Below, piece by piece: positions 54,277 through 64,000 of a stretch of DNA of 64,000 nucleotides. Source of the DNA: Gammaproteobacteria bacterium (GTDB lineage: Bacteria > Pseudomonadota > Gammaproteobacteria > Pseudomonadales > JAUIET01); NCBI GenBank assembly GCA_030429735.1, contig JAUIET010000002.1, positions 480,414 to 544,413 of the forward strand, given 5' to 3'. Below the pieces are notes generated by a model, which was not told the origin of the DNA, ran no database searches, and saw only the letters and a program-made list of their open reading frames with translations. Numbering within the stretch: position 1 is the stretch's first letter; every line of letters starts with the position of its first letter. The position numbers were made by a program, and so were the translations under genes.

Positions 54277-55886
54277 TAGTTACCCACCTCGTTGTCGTCT
54301 GAATGCGCGGGCTGGCCGATGCCCACTTTCTTGGCTTTGGCGCGCGCTACCGCCGCTTCAATTTCGGCCTGCTTTGCTGTTGCAGCACTGTTATCGCCGT
54401 CCGGTGTGCTTGCTTCTTTCTGCGCTGCGCGCTTTGCGGCAGCGGCCTTGCGTGCAGCCTTCTTCGCTTCTTTTTCGCGCTCGGCGGCTTCCAATCGCTC
54501 CTGGCGGAATTCGAATCGCTGGCGAGAGTGCTCAGCCTTGATGTGCTCTTCGGCGCGTTCGCGAAGCTCGGCTTTTGAGGCGCGGTAGTACTGGACCAGC
54601 GGAATATTACTCGGGCACACGTAAGAGCATGCTCCGCACTCTATGCAGTCGGCTATATTATGCGCTTCCAATTGCTCGTATTCCCTGGCACGCGAATACC
54701 AATACAATTGCTGGGGCAATAGTGAGGCAGGGCAGGCTTCTGCGCACATGCCGCAGCGAATACAAGCTTGCGCCAAATGGGGTGGCGGCAGTTCTTCTGC
54801 GGTGGGTGCCAACAAGCAGTTGGTTGTTTTAACAATCGGTACGTTTGCCGAGTGCACCGTGAAGCCCATCATCGGGCCGCCCATAATCAATCGCGACTGA
54901 GGGGTGGGCTGCCAGCCATGTGCTTCCAATAAGGTTTGCATGGTAGTGCCAAGCAGTACTTCCGTATTCCCCAGGGTTTTGAGCGCGTTGCCTGTCAGTG
55001 TGGTAATTCGCGAAATCAGAGGTTCACCGTCGACCACGGCGCGTTTGATCGCATAGCAGGTGCCGATGTTCTGGCAAACAATTCCGAGATCTGCCGGCAA
55101 ACCGCCGCTGGGTACTTGTTTACCGGTAAGAATTTCAATCAACTGTTTTTCGCCGCCTGACGGGTACTTGGTTGGAAATTCGATAACCTGGTACGGTCGG
55201 TCGCGCAAGGAATCACGGAGTGCCGCTGCAGCGTCCGGTTTATTATCTTCCAGGCCAATCAATATACGTGCTGGCTGAAGCAGATGCGTGAGCACATCCA
55301 CACCTTGCAGAATGTCGCCGGCGCGTTCAAGAATCAGTGCGTGATCTGCTGTGATGTAAGGCTCGCATTCAGTGGCATTGATGATCAGCGTGGTGATGGG
55401 TTTGTCAGCAGGCGGGTTCAACTTAACCGCGGTCGGGAAACCTGCACCACCCATGCCGGCAATGCCTGCATTACGAATGTGATTAATCAGCTCCGTGCGT
55501 TCAACGGCTGTGTAATCGGCGATCGGCGTTCGCTCACCCCAACGGTCTTCGCCATCAGTATCAATCACAATGCAGGGCGCGCTCATACCTGATGAGTGGG
55601 CAATCGGTCTGTCTTCAATGGCGGTCACTCGACCGGAACTGGGCGCGTGCAGTGGCACGCTGACAAAGCCAGCCGCTTGCGCAATCAGCTGACCTTTCAG
55701 TACGTGCTCACCAGGCTCGACACAAGGCTCTGCGGGCGCACCTATGGATTGCGACAAAGGCAAGATCAATTGCGCAGGAACCGCAGCCTGCATTATTGGC
55801 TTGCCGAGGCTTTGGGTTTTGTTTTCAGGTGGATGAATACCACCGTGAATATCCCAGGTTTGCCCCTTTTTATGTGGTGCGTTCAT
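54276..55886 (-). CDS. rsxC: Rsx/Rnf complex subunit C
   Basis: A 536-residue soluble subunit that takes electrons from NADH. The N-terminal [17 protein letters not shown] is the usual start. An NADH/FMN-binding Rossmann part follows ([14 protein letters not shown]). Two [4Fe-4S] motifs are [18 protein letters not shown] and [18 protein letters not shown]. The Lys/Ala/Glu-rich tail of about 90 residues is much shorter than in the E. coli protein (about 740 residues in total). It overlaps rsxB by 4 bases. Confidence 0.95.
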   Translation of the reverse strand: MNAPHKKGQTWDIHGGIHPPENKTQSLGKPIMQAAVPAQLILPLSQSIGAPAEPCVEPGEHVLKGQLIAQAAGFVSVPLHAPSSGRVTAIEDRPIAHSSGMSAPCIVIDTDGEDRWGERTPIADYTAVERTELINHIRNAGIAGMGGAGFPTAVKLNPPADKPITTLIINATECEPYITADHALILERAGDILQGVDVLTHLLQPARILIGLEDNKPDAAAALRDSLRDRPYQVIEFPTKYPSGGEKQLIEILTGKQVPSGGLPADLGIVCQNIGTCYAIKRAVVDGEPLISRITTLTGNALKTLGNTEVLLGTTMQTLLEAHGWQPTPQSRLIMGGPMMGFTVHSANVPIVKTTNCLLAPTAEELPPPHLAQACIRCGMCAEACPASLLPQQLYWYSRAREYEQLEAHNIADCIECGACSYVCPSNIPLVQYYRASKAELRERAEEHIKAEHSRQRFEFRQERLEAAEREKEAKKAARKAAAAKRAAQKEASTPDGDNSAATAKQAEIEAAVARAKAKKVGIGQPAHSDDNEVGN

Positions 55887-56497
55887 GCAGCTTCACCACT
55901 AACTCGGGGATTGCGATCGGTCACAATCAAGTTGGCCTCCGCACTAGGGGGCAACTCCCAAGCCCAATGTTGGAGATCCACTTCGATCGGCAGCATATCA
56001 ATGCAATCAACAGGGCAGGGTTCAACACACAAATCGCAGCCAGTGCATTCATCGGCAATCACCGTGTGCATCAATTTTGCCGCGCCTAAAATAGCATCTA
56101 CCGGGCAGGCCTGAATGCATTTGGTGCACCCTATGCATTCATCTTCGCGAATATAGGCCACCGTGCGCACCGCTTCAGCACCGTGTTCGGCGTCCAGCGG
56201 TATGGGTTCCATGTCCAGCAGGTCAGCCAGTGCCTGAATACCGGCTTCACCGCCTGGCGGGCATTTATTAATAGCTTCACCGTTGGCAATGGCTTCGGCA
56301 TAGGGTTTGCATCCGGGGTAGCTGCATTGCCCGCATTGAGTTTGCGGAAGTATGTCGTTGATCTGATCAACAATCGGATTACCTTCAACTTTGAATTTAA
56401 TAGAGGCAAATCCGAGTAAGCCGCCGAATATCGCGCACATGCTGAGCAGCACAATCACGGCAACCCAAAACGGGTATTCGGTGGCAAACTCCATCAT
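55883..56497 (-). CDS. rsxB: Rsx/Rnf complex subunit B (ferredoxin)
   Basis: A 204-residue protein with one N-terminal TM helix, a four-Cys cluster motif [17 protein letters not shown], and two ferredoxin [4Fe-4S] motifs [18 protein letters not shown] and [18 protein letters not shown]. It passes electrons between the membrane flavin subunits and the soluble part. It follows rsxA with no gap. Confidence 0.95.
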   Translation of the reverse strand: MMEFATEYPFWVAVIVLLSMCAIFGGLLGFASIKFKVEGNPIVDQINDILPQTQCGQCSYPGCKPYAEAIANGEAINKCPPGGEAGIQALADLLDMEPIPLDAEHGAEAVRTVAYIREDECIGCTKCIQACPVDAILGAAKLMHTVIADECTGCDLCVEPCPVDCIDMLPIEVDLQHWAWELPPSAEANLIVTDRNPRVSGEAA

Positions 56498-57070
56498 TTA
56501 AACGAGTCCTGCAAAGCCCATAAACGCGAGACTCATCAAGCCAGCGGTGATCATGCCGATAGACGCCCCTTGAAAAGGTTGCGGTACATCGGCTACGTTC
56601 AGGCGCTCGCGCATGGCGGCAAACAGAATAAGCACCAGCGAGAAACCAACCGCCGCGCCAAATCCGAACAGCAGCGACTCAATAAAATTATGCTGTTTGT
56701 TGATGTTCAGCAGGGCGACTCCGAGTACGGCACAGTTGGTTGTGATGAGGGGCAGGAACACCCCTAGTACGCGATGCAGCAACGGGCTGGATTTCCTGAC
56801 GACCATTTCGGTGAACTGCACGACAACAGCGATTACAACAATGAAGGCAATAATGTCGAGATACTCCAGACCAAGCGGGCTGAGCAAGTAGGCGAACGTG
56901 AGGTAGCTGACAACGGAAGACAGTGTCAGCACAAAAATGGTGGCGGCCGCCATACCAATGGCGGTCTCAAGTTTGTTCGACACACCCATGAACGGGCACA
57001 AGCCAAGGAACTGCACCAGTACGAAGTTATTGACCAGTATGGCACCGATCAGCAAACTAAAGTATTCCAT
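56498..57070 (-). CDS. rsxA: Rsx/Rnf complex subunit A
   Basis: A 190-residue membrane protein of six helices. [20 protein letters not shown] and [20 protein letters not shown] are the RnfA/NqrE signatures. It is the first gene of the rsxABCDGE-nth operon. The Rsx complex in E. coli keeps SoxR reduced; in other bacteria the same complex is an ion pump, and the sequence alone does not decide which role applies. About 215 bases to metG hold its promoter, with no element I could define. Confidence 0.95.
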   Translation of the reverse strand: MEYFSLLIGAILVNNFVLVQFLGLCPFMGVSNKLETAIGMAAATIFVLTLSSVVSYLTFAYLLSPLGLEYLDIIAFIVVIAVVVQFTEMVVRKSSPLLHRVLGVFLPLITTNCAVLGVALLNINKQHNFIESLLFGFGAAVGFSLVLILFAAMRERLNVADVPQPFQGASIGMITAGLMSLAFMGFAGLV

Positions 57071-57286
57071 GAGACTTTGCAGGTAATTAGATAAAATTCA
57101 ATTGCTTACAGGGTGATCTTAATGTGTAAGATGCTGCTGAAGGCGCGGCTATTGTAACACAGCGGTAGCCAAGGTCAGTGGTTGATTGGTGCCGGCATAG
57201 GGAGTATTAGCGGCTCTGGTTCAGTGCTAATGCCCCGGTCTTGACTATTGCAACCGCATCCGGACTTCAAATAAACCCATGGGCTG

Positions 57287-59341
57287 CTATGTCACTTTCA
57301 TCCCAGGAACCGCTCCGGGTGTTTGAACAATCCAAACCTCATCGCCACCGTCATCACCAGCCGCCGCCAGCACCATGCCTTCAGACGTTCCAAACCGCAT
57401 CTTACGTGGCTTCAGGTTTGCCACCACGACCACCAGCTTATCGACCAAATCTTCTGGCGCGTATGCACTTTTGATTCCGGAAAATACGGTTCGGGTATGG
57501 TCGCCAACATCCAGCTTCAACTGCAGTAGTTTGTCCGCGCCCTCCACATGGTCGGCTTCAATGACGCGCGCCACTCTTAGGTCTACCTTGAAGAAATCAT
57601 CGATCGTAATTTCATTGCTTTCGCTCACGTCTTCGTTCTCCAGCCTGGCGGTTGCCGATGTTGCGGGGGCAGTCGGCTGTTCATTGTTTTCTTTTGATGC
57701 GTCCACCATTTTGTCAATCTGGGCTTGTTCAATTCGCGTTATCAGCGGCTTGAATTTATTGATTTTGTGCCCGGTCAGTTCGCAGCCTGCGCGGGGCCAA
57801 GCCAGTTCCAGGTTCAGAAACGCTTCCGCTTTCGCAGCTGTTTCTGGAATAACAGGTTTCAGGTAGGCGATCAGTAAGCGGAACAGGTTGATACCGGTTG
57901 AGCAGACATCGTGCACCTGTTGCGCGTTGGCCGGGTCTTTGGCAAGTTCCCAGGGCTTGTGGCTGTCTATGTATTGATTGGCGCGATCGGCCAGGGACAT
58001 GATGGCGCGAATGGCTTTGCTGTACTCGCGGGCTTCAAACAACGCGGCGATGTCGTCGCTTGCGGCAATGAATTCGCCAAGTAATGCCGGCTCGCTGCAC
58101 TGCTCAGACAAGGTGCCGTCAAAGCGCTTGCTGATAAAGCCTGCGCAACGGCTGGCTATATTGACCACTTTACCGACCAGGTCGGAATTCACGCGCTGGA
58201 GGAAGTCTTCCAGGTTGAGATCTATGTCGTCAACACCTGAGCCCAGTTTGGCGGCAAAGTAGTAGCGCAGATAATCGGCCTGCAGACATTCGAGATACGT
58301 TGCGGCTTTGATAAACGTGCCGCGTGATTTCGACATTTTGGTGCCATTCACGGTTAGAAAGCCATGCACGAACACGCCGCTGGGCAGGCGGTAGCCGGCG
58401 CTGTGTAAAACGGCGGGCCAGAACAGGCAATGGAAGTTGATAATGTCTTTGCCAATAAAATGGTAGAGCTCTGCGTTTGACTCCTTGCCCCAGTACTCGT
58501 TGAAGTCTCCGCCAGTGCGGCTCAGCAAATTGGCGTGACTGCCCATGTAACCAATCGGTGCATCCAGCCAGACATAGAAGTATTTGCCCGGTGCGTCGGG
58601 GATCTCGAAGCCGAAGTAGGGGGCGTCTCTGGAAATGTCCCACTCCTGCAAACCGCTGTCCAGCCACTCGCTGAGTTTATTGGCAATCTGGTCTTGCAGC
58701 CGACCGCTGCGGGTCCAGTCTTTTAACAGCTCGGTAAATTCAGGCAGTTTAAAGAAGTAGTGCTCTGATTCTTTCTCAATCGGAGTTGCACCAGACAAAA
58801 CCGAGATGGGGTCAATTAAGTCAGTGGGCGCGTAGGTGTGGCCGCAGGCCTCGCAATTATCACCGTATTGGTCAGCGGTTTTGCATTTTGGGCACGTTCC
58901 TTTGATGTAGCGGTCTGACAGAAACAACTGCTTTTCCGGGTCGAAGGCCTGTACGATCGAGCGAACGGCTATGTGGTTGTTTGCCTTGAGCCGCTGGTAA
59001 ATGCTTTGCGCCAGTTCGCGGGTTTCATCCGAATGCGTGGTGTAGTAGTTGTCGTGCGCGATATGAAACGCTTTCAGGTCTCGCTGATGGTCGGCTTGAA
59101 TATCAGCGATCAGCTGTTCAGGGGTGATGCCCATTTGTTCGGCGCGCAGCATAATCGGCGTACCATGGGCGTCATCGGCGCAGACGTATACACAGTTGTG
59201 GCCACGCTGCTGTTGGAACCTGACCCAAATATCGGTTTGAATCGCTTCCAGCAAATGGCCAAGATGCAGTGGTCCATTGGCGTACGGCAGTGCACTGGTC
59301 ACCAGAATTTGACGGGGGCTGGACAAAGATTCAGAAGCCAT
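57287..59341 (-). CDS. metG: Methionyl-tRNA synthetase
   Basis: A 684-residue class I synthetase of the dimeric type. The HIGH motif is HLGH in [14 protein letters not shown] (near residue 27), KMSKS is in [11 protein letters not shown] near 333, and the zinc knuckle has [19 protein letters not shown]. The C-terminal EMAP-like tRNA-binding/dimerisation domain shows [20 protein letters not shown] and [15 protein letters not shown]. It loads methionine on tRNA. It is divergent from apbC, as in E. coli. Confidence 0.97.
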   Translation of the reverse strand: MASESLSSPRQILVTSALPYANGPLHLGHLLEAIQTDIWVRFQQQRGHNCVYVCADDAHGTPIMLRAEQMGITPEQLIADIQADHQRDLKAFHIAHDNYYTTHSDETRELAQSIYQRLKANNHIAVRSIVQAFDPEKQLFLSDRYIKGTCPKCKTADQYGDNCEACGHTYAPTDLIDPISVLSGATPIEKESEHYFFKLPEFTELLKDWTRSGRLQDQIANKLSEWLDSGLQEWDISRDAPYFGFEIPDAPGKYFYVWLDAPIGYMGSHANLLSRTGGDFNEYWGKESNAELYHFIGKDIINFHCLFWPAVLHSAGYRLPSGVFVHGFLTVNGTKMSKSRGTFIKAATYLECLQADYLRYYFAAKLGSGVDDIDLNLEDFLQRVNSDLVGKVVNIASRCAGFISKRFDGTLSEQCSEPALLGEFIAASDDIAALFEAREYSKAIRAIMSLADRANQYIDSHKPWELAKDPANAQQVHDVCSTGINLFRLLIAYLKPVIPETAAKAEAFLNLELAWPRAGCELTGHKINKFKPLITRIEQAQIDKMVDASKENNEQPTAPATSATARLENEDVSESNEITIDDFFKVDLRVARVIEADHVEGADKLLQLKLDVGDHTRTVFSGIKSAYAPEDLVDKLVVVVANLKPRKMRFGTSEGMVLAAAGDDGGDEVWIVQTPGAVPGMKVT

Positions 59342-59437
59342 GTGGATGCAATCAGGTACAATGCTGGTTGGGAAAACAGCCGGTCACTATAGCTGGTTTG
59401 CCCTTTTATTGCGATAGAGTCGGATGGTGAGAATTAC

Positions 59438-60268
59438 GTGAGTGGAATAGAATCGGTCAAGCATATTGTTGCGGTTGCTTCAGGGAAAGGCGGGGTTGGT
59501 AAATCGACTACCTCGGTTAACCTTGCCGCTGCACTGGCGCAGCGTGGTGTTAAAACAGGCTTGCTGGATGCGGATATCTACGGGCCCAGTCAGCAGTTGA
59601 TGCTGGGTCTGCCGGAGGGCACCCGCCCTGAGGTTCGCATGGTAAATGAGCAGCAGTGGTTTGTGCCGGTAGAGGCGCTTGGCCTGGCGGCAATGTCTAT
59701 GGCGTTTTTGGTGACGGAATCCACGCCAATGGTCTGGCGAGGGCCTATGGCCAGTGGTGCTTTGCAGCAAATGCTATTGCAAACTGATTGGGGTGACCTG
59801 GATGTGCTGATTATTGATATGCCGCCGGGTACGGGTGACATCCAACTGACACTGTCGCAGAAGGTGCCGGTTGCCGGTGCGATTATTGTGACTACGCCTC
59901 AGGACATTGCCTTACTGGATGCAGTGAAGGGGATAGAGATGTTCACGAAGGTAAATATACCGGTGCTGGGCATTGTGGAAAACATGGCCGTGCATATCTG
60001 TAGCGAGTGCGGGCATACGGACCATCTGTTTGGGTCCGGTGGTGGCGAGAAAATCGCTGCGCGTTACGACACTCGCTTGCTCGGGTCATTGCCGCTTAAT
60101 CGAAGCATTCGGGAAAACACAGATGCTGGTCGGCCCGCTGTGACGGTTGATCCGGACAGTGCGGTGGCCGCAACCTATCTTAAACTTGCCGATGGACTTA
60201 TGCAGGTGCTCGGCGAGCGTGAGTCACCTGTTAAGCAGTTCCCGGATATCAAAGTAACAAACGACTGA
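59438..60268 (+). CDS. apbC: Iron-sulfur cluster carrier ATPase ApbC/Mrp
   Basis: A 276-residue P-loop NTPase of the Mrp/NBP35 family, starting at a GTG (59438). The deviant Walker A is SGKGGVGKSTTSVNLA, the Mg-binding segment is LLDADIYGPSQQ, Walker B is VLIIDMPPGTGD, and the cluster-binding pair is CSEC near residue 189. It assembles and transfers [4Fe-4S] clusters. Unlike E. coli Mrp it has no N-terminal MIP18 domain; the protein starts directly at the P-loop region. Divergent from metG. Confidence 0.94.
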   Translation: MSGIESVKHIVAVASGKGGVGKSTTSVNLAAALAQRGVKTGLLDADIYGPSQQLMLGLPEGTRPEVRMVNEQQWFVPVEALGLAAMSMAFLVTESTPMVWRGPMASGALQQMLLQTDWGDLDVLIIDMPPGTGDIQLTLSQKVPVAGAIIVTTPQDIALLDAVKGIEMFTKVNIPVLGIVENMAVHICSECGHTDHLFGSGGGEKIAARYDTRLLGSLPLNRSIRENTDAGRPAVTVDPDSAVAATYLKLADGLMQVLGERESPVKQFPDIKVTND

Positions 60269-60286
60269 CCACCCGGAGCAAGCAGT

Positions 60287-60922
60287 ATGGATTCAACCGA
60301 TAATAGTGATGGTCCGCTGGATTTTGAGGCAGCCGCCAAAGATATAGACCCGCAGCTGCAGGCGGCGTTAACGCAGGGGCGCTGGCATGGGCTGGGGCTG
60401 TTGGGGGTGATCATTCTGTTTGCCGCGGCCGACAGTTGGGCAACGCTGACCGACCTGGGCGTGGCAAGAGGCTTTGCGGTGCTGGCTGCGGTGCTGGCGG
60501 GTATTGGCTTCGCGCATTTAATGCATGAATGGGGGCATTTTCTCGGCGCCCGCTGGTCTGGCGCCAAAGCCCCATTGAAGGCAGAGCCCACGTTGTTGGC
60601 GTACGACTTCGATTTTAAGAGCAATACCAATGAGCATTTTCTGGCGATGAGCTATGGGGGAACGCTGGGGAACTTCCTGGCGATAACCTTGATCGCGCTG
60701 GCGATTCCAATGGATGAACCGCATAGAGTTGCTCTTCTCTCAAGTGCGATTGCAGCCGCTGGATTCGTCGCGAAGCTGGAGTGGCCCGTGATTCTGCATG
60801 CGCGCGAGAACAAAGACCCCATGGCAGCACTGATGCACGGCTTTGGCGGTGGTTTCCCTGTGTTTCGTGATGCGATGCTGGTGGGTGGCGCAGCGGGTTT
60901 GATCGCTTACTGGTTATTGTAA
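60287..60922 (+). CDS. Small membrane protein with HExxH zinc motif (M50/site-2-protease-like)
   Basis: A 211-residue integral membrane protein with four to five hydrophobic helices. The second carries HLMHEWGHFLGARW, an HExxH (HEWGH) motif within a membrane helix, as in site-2 metalloproteases. A later helix has SYGGTLGNFLAI, which could be the second active-site element, though the usual NPDG is not clear. The gene lies 18 bases after apbC and ends where the operon does. Function is inferred from the motif only; a degenerate or non-proteolytic member is possible. Confidence 0.68.
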   Translation: MDSTDNSDGPLDFEAAAKDIDPQLQAALTQGRWHGLGLLGVIILFAAADSWATLTDLGVARGFAVLAAVLAGIGFAHLMHEWGHFLGARWSGAKAPLKAEPTLLAYDFDFKSNTNEHFLAMSYGGTLGNFLAITLIALAIPMDEPHRVALLSSAIAAAGFVAKLEWPVILHARENKDPMAALMHGFGGGFPVFRDAMLVGGAAGLIAYWLL

Positions 60923-61127
60923 GTTTCTGTCCGTGCTGAGATTGCTTTGGTAAAGCAAATGCCACAGCGGTTTGCGGTAACTTGCTATTACGGCAAAGAC
61001 CTCGATATCAGCTGAAGTGTGACATTATATTCCATTAATTATCAACGGTTTGCGTTGTATATCAAAAGTAGTTTTTATCCGTTTCGCTCGCATGATGTTT
61101 GAAGAATAAGTCGCGGCTCAGCGATGT

Positions 61128-61877
61128 TCAATAAGGCGCCGAGCCGCCATCAACGCAGAATAATTGACCTGTGATCCACTCTGACTCTTTGGCGGCGAGG
61201 AAGCCCACCATGTTACCGGCGTCTTCGGGCGTACCCAGCCGACCGCATGGAATGCTCTTGATAACAGGCGCTGCGAACTCCTCGGGAACGGTGTTCATCA
61301 AGCCGAGTGCAATGGCATTACAGGTCACACCATGCGCGGCCACTTCCTGTGAGATGTGCCGCATCAGGTTGATCGACCCCGCTTTTGCCGCACCGTAAAT
61401 TGATACACCTATGTTCAAACCTGTGCGCCCAGCACCGGATGAGATACTGATGACTCTGCCCCAGCCGCGCTCACACATGCCCGGCAGTACTGCGTGAGTG
61501 CAATGCATCACACCGTATAAATTTACATCAATAAACTTGGTCCAGTTTTCGGGTAAGGAGTCTTTGAAGTGGGCTTGCTCCATGTGCTCAGCCCCGGCGT
61601 TACCGACATTGCACACCATAATATCAATGCCATCGAATTCGGCTTCGGCTTCTGCAATGCTGGCGCGAACCGCTGCAGGATCGGTGACATCAAAAACACG
61701 GGTGCTTGCGCTCAGGCCTTGCGCGCGAAGCCCTTGCGCAGAATGTTCGGCTTTGTCGACAAACAGGTCATTGACGATAACATGCGCACCTTGCAAGGCC
61801 AGTTGTTTCGCCATGCCTTGCCCCATGCCACTGCCTGAACCAGTCACCAGTGCCGTTTTTCCCGTCAGGTCCCACAT
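61128..61877 (-). CDS. SDR-family oxidoreductase
   Basis: A 249-residue classical SDR: TALVTGSGSGMGQGMAKQLA at the cofactor site, NVGNAG for NNAG, catalytic Ser in VISISSGAGRTG, and YGAAK for YxxxK. The C-terminal ITGQLFCVDGGSAPY is typical. It lies 58 bases after the thiolase gene on the same strand, so it may act as a 3-hydroxyacyl-CoA or 3-oxoacyl dehydrogenase in the same route. The substrate cannot be assigned. Confidence 0.9.
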   Translation of the reverse strand: MWDLTGKTALVTGSGSGMGQGMAKQLALQGAHVIVNDLFVDKAEHSAQGLRAQGLSASTRVFDVTDPAAVRASIAEAEAEFDGIDIMVCNVGNAGAEHMEQAHFKDSLPENWTKFIDVNLYGVMHCTHAVLPGMCERGWGRVISISSGAGRTGLNIGVSIYGAAKAGSINLMRHISQEVAAHGVTCNAIALGLMNTVPEEFAAPVIKSIPCGRLGTPEDAGNMVGFLAAKESEWITGQLFCVDGGSAPY

Positions 61878-61935
61878 GATCAGCTCTCGTTAATTCGCGA
61901 GCTAATATTGTAGACTCCGCCAGGGAGCGGGGGCA

Positions 61936-63129
61936 TTACACTCTTTCTATAATCGCTGCGATTCCCTGACCACCGCCAATGCACAATGTGATCAGTGCAT
62001 AGCGGCCGCCGATACGGTGCAGTTCATACAGTGCTTTCGTAAATATCACCGCGCCACTGGCGCCAATCGGGTGACCAAGCGCTATAGCGCCTCCGTTCGG
62101 GTTGGTTTTATCATCAGGAAACCCAAGCTCTTGAGACACCGACAACGCCTGCGCAGCAAATGCCTCATTGGACTCGATCACGTCGAGCTGATTGATGCTC
62201 AAGCCCGCACGTTCCAATGCTGTTTTGGACGCGCCAACCGGACCAATGCCCATAATGTCTGGCGATACGCCAGCACGTCCATACGAAATGATCTTGGCCA
62301 TTGGCTTGCCGCCAAATGAATAGGCTTTCTCAGCACTGGCCAGTACTACCATGGCAGCCCCATCATTGATGCCGGAAGCGTTGCCGGCGGTCACTGTGCC
62401 AGCCTCTTTCTTGAACGCGGGTCTTAGTTTGCCAAGGCCTTCCAGCGTGGTATCCCCGCGAACAAATTCATCGGTATCAAACACCACGCTACCTTTGCGG
62501 GTTTTGATCTCATAGGGCGCGATCTGCTCCTTAAAATAGCCTTGTTCAATCGCATTTGCGGCGCGTTGCTGGCTTTGCAAGGCGAAGTCATCTTGTTGTT
62601 CACGACTGATGCTGTATTTCTCGGCGAGGTTTTCGGCGGTTATGCCCATATGGCTGCCGCTGAATGGGTCGCTGAGCACGCCGGTTAACTCGTCCAGCAT
62701 GGTCACATCACCCATGCGTTGACCCCAACGGTTGGTGGTTAACAGGTGTCCCGATTGGCTCATGGATTCCGCACCACCCGCAACGGCGACATCAACTTCG
62801 CCAAGCTGCAGTTGCTGGGTTGCAAACACAATGGCTTCGAGCCCGCTGCCGCACAATCGGTTCAAGGTCAGCGACTGGGTTGATACAGGAAGTCCGGCTT
62901 GCAGTGCAATTCGCCGCGCTATATACGCGTCTCGCGTGACTGTTCGAATCACGTGGCCGACGACATTGGATTGCACATCGTCAGCGGGAACGCCGGCGCG
63001 CTCAAGCGCTGCACGGGTGACGTGTTCGCCAAGGTCCGCCGGTGATTGATCCTTCAACTGACCACCAAAGCTGCCAATGGCGGTGCGCGCTGCGGCCAAT
63101 ACATAAACGTCGTTTTTCGATTCAATCAT
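61936..63129 (-). CDS. Acetyl-CoA acetyltransferase (thiolase)
   Basis: A 397-residue biosynthetic/degradative-type thiolase. The ATG at 63129 with AGGAAG upstream gives MIESKNDVYVLAAARTAIGS; an in-frame extension to 63225 overlaps the transporter gene and lacks homology. Catalytic residues are Cys93 in LNRLCGSGLEAI, His in GGAIALGHPIGASG and Cys in TLCIGGGQG. It condenses or cleaves acetoacetyl-CoA or a longer 3-oxoacyl-CoA. The linked SDR gene suggests a shared pathway. Confidence 0.93.
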   Translation of the reverse strand: MIESKNDVYVLAAARTAIGSFGGQLKDQSPADLGEHVTRAALERAGVPADDVQSNVVGHVIRTVTRDAYIARRIALQAGLPVSTQSLTLNRLCGSGLEAIVFATQQLQLGEVDVAVAGGAESMSQSGHLLTTNRWGQRMGDVTMLDELTGVLSDPFSGSHMGITAENLAEKYSISREQQDDFALQSQQRAANAIEQGYFKEQIAPYEIKTRKGSVVFDTDEFVRGDTTLEGLGKLRPAFKKEAGTVTAGNASGINDGAAMVVLASAEKAYSFGGKPMAKIISYGRAGVSPDIMGIGPVGASKTALERAGLSINQLDVIESNEAFAAQALSVSQELGFPDDKTNPNGGAIALGHPIGASGAVIFTKALYELHRIGGRYALITLCIGGGQGIAAIIERV

Positions 63130-63175
63130 GATACTCAAGCTCTTCCTGTTAATGTCTAAAGCGATTTTCTGTCGG

Positions 63176-64000
63176 TTACTGCGCTCGTTGGTGGCTATCC
63201 ATGGCCTGGTAAACGATGGCGCCAATAATCAGTGCACCACCAGCAAGCGTATACGTGGCTGGCACTTCACCAACGCCGAGCCAAACCCAAATCGGATTCA
63301 ATACAACCTCAAGCATAGCCAGCAATGTGATTTGTGCTGCCGGGACGGTTTGCGCCGCAAAGGTCAACAACAAGCTGCCGAGACCCAATTGGAAGGCTCC
63401 CATCGCCAAGCATAGAATTATATCCTGTGTTGGCAGGTGTAACGAATCTGCATAACACCAGCCAATAACCCCCAGCGTTGCCGCGGAAAGGCAAACTGGA
63501 GGCAACATGTCTATATCCCTGCCGGCTCTGAGGCATACAGAAAAGGTCCCATAGCAAATAGCCATGCCCAGCGCGAAGCCAATTCCAATCAAACCTTGGG
63601 TGCTGAGACCACCATTGATCATGATCAATACACCGGTAAGCGCCAGGCTCAGTGCCACCCAGGTTCTGAATGGCACACTCTCGCGCAAAAACAGCCAGCC
63701 CGCCAGGGCGGCAAACAGCGGTGCCAGTGATACCACAAACATGGTGTTGGCCACGGTTGTGTTCAGTAACGCAAAGATGATCGCGATTGAAGCGCCCGTA
63801 TAGGCCAGCGCAGCGCCAATGCCCAGCCAACCACTGTCCAACAGTGTTCGGCGTGATTTTCCGCGATGTCGAATGATGACAACGGAGCCCATGAACAGCA
63901 GCAAGCCAATCGCACGGTAGAAAATGATTTGCATGCCGCTGGCCTGTTCGAGCAAGCGCACGCCTATACCCAGCGTAGACAGTATTATCCCTGCAATAAC
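63176..64000 (-). CDS. EamA/DMT-family transporter, partial (N-terminus beyond right edge)
   Basis: The minus-strand frame is open to the window edge: upstream of the GTG at 63961 it continues VIAGIILSTLGIGVRLLEQA with no stop, and this fits the first helix of an EamA protein. About 274 residues are present. Two EamA repeats are visible: ALLNTTVANTMFVVSLAPLFAALAG in the first and QTVPAAQITLLAMLEVVLNPIWVWLGVG in the second, with the conserved Glu and Pro. It is a drug/metabolite exporter of unknown substrate. Its stop lies 46 bases before the thiolase start. Confidence 0.88.
   Translation of the reverse strand, partial: VIAGIILSTLGIGVRLLEQASGMQIIFYRAIGLLLFMGSVVIIRHRGKSRRTLLDSGWLGIGAALAYTGASIAIIFALLNTTVANTMFVVSLAPLFAALAGWLFLRESVPFRTWVALSLALTGVLIMINGGLSTQGLIGIGFALGMAICYGTFSVCLRAGRDIDMLPPVCLSAATLGVIGWCYADSLHLPTQDIILCLAMGAFQLGLGSLLLTFAAQTVPAAQITLLAMLEVVLNPIWVWLGVGEVPATYTLAGGALIIGAIVYQAMDSHQRAQ

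Noticed and set aside
1-64000. CRISPR arrays, tRNA or rRNA genes, insertion sequences, phage genes or toxin-antitoxin pairs
   Set aside because: Looked for on both strands; no regularly spaced repeats, cloverleaf sequences, transposase or integrase motifs were found.

Overview
The window is a contiguous piece of a bacterial chromosome, most likely a (probably marine) gammaproteobacterium. The evidence is the gene orders rsxABCDGE-nth, divergent metG/apbC and holD-like/rimI, a YghU-type glutathione transferase, two TonB-dependent receptors and several lipoproteins. The genus is not identifiable by eye. Base composition looks even, and I saw no rRNA, tRNA, insertion sequence, prophage or CRISPR array. 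Nearly all genes are intact and tightly packed; only the two edge genes are cut.

Left part (1-7737): a divergent aromatic-acid locus. On the minus strand lie a fused FAD monooxygenase/Old Yellow Enzyme protein of the 2-aminobenzoyl-CoA (or salicylyl-CoA) type and an SDR cut by the window edge. On the plus strand a MarR regulator is translationally coupled to an unusual thiolase-fold protein, a DUF35 zinc-ribbon/OB partner, an SDR and a two-subunit Rieske dioxygenase. The combination recalls iad-type auxin (indole-3-acetate) catabolic loci, which would funnel the ring to 2-aminobenzoyl-CoA. That substrate is an inference.

7.7-22.6 kb: a complete aerobic phenylacetate (paa) pathway. A minus-strand unit (paaK, DUF485, SSS symporter) would import phenylacetate and activate it. 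A plus-strand unit, paaZ-G-I-J-A-B-C-D-E-X plus a FadB-like fusion, takes phenylacetyl-CoA to succinyl-CoA and acetyl-CoA. The FadB-like protein probably replaces separate PaaF and PaaH. A repeated ATGATAC/GTATCAT element in both paa control regions is a candidate PaaX operator.

22.7-32.8 kb: a minus-strand block with a secreted methyltransferase-like protein, a class I glutamine amidotransferase, a class III aminotransferase, a penicillin-acylase-family lipoprotein, a TonB receptor and an amidase lipoprotein, with a divergent LuxR-type regulator. It looks like uptake and hydrolysis of an amide or acylated amine.

32.9-46 kb: yghU, then a TPP-riboswitch-controlled thiamine uptake operon (TonB receptor, YkoF-like thiamine-binding protein, PnuC/PnuT transporter, thiamine-kinase-like protein). 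Next come an outer-membrane barrel, a YfiR-family periplasmic protein and a hybrid histidine kinase in one unit, then cysK, a spinster-type MFS transporter and an internally duplicated membrane protein.

46-64 kb: mostly housekeeping: GT2 glycosyltransferase, HolD-like protein/rimI, ThuA and DUF1080 proteins flanking an acyl-CoA dehydrogenase, nth, the Rsx/Rnf complex, metG, apbC, a small HExxH membrane protein, an SDR plus thiolase pair, and a truncated EamA transporter. No gap between genes exceeds about 390 bases; the largest (37643-38029) holds the riboswitch.
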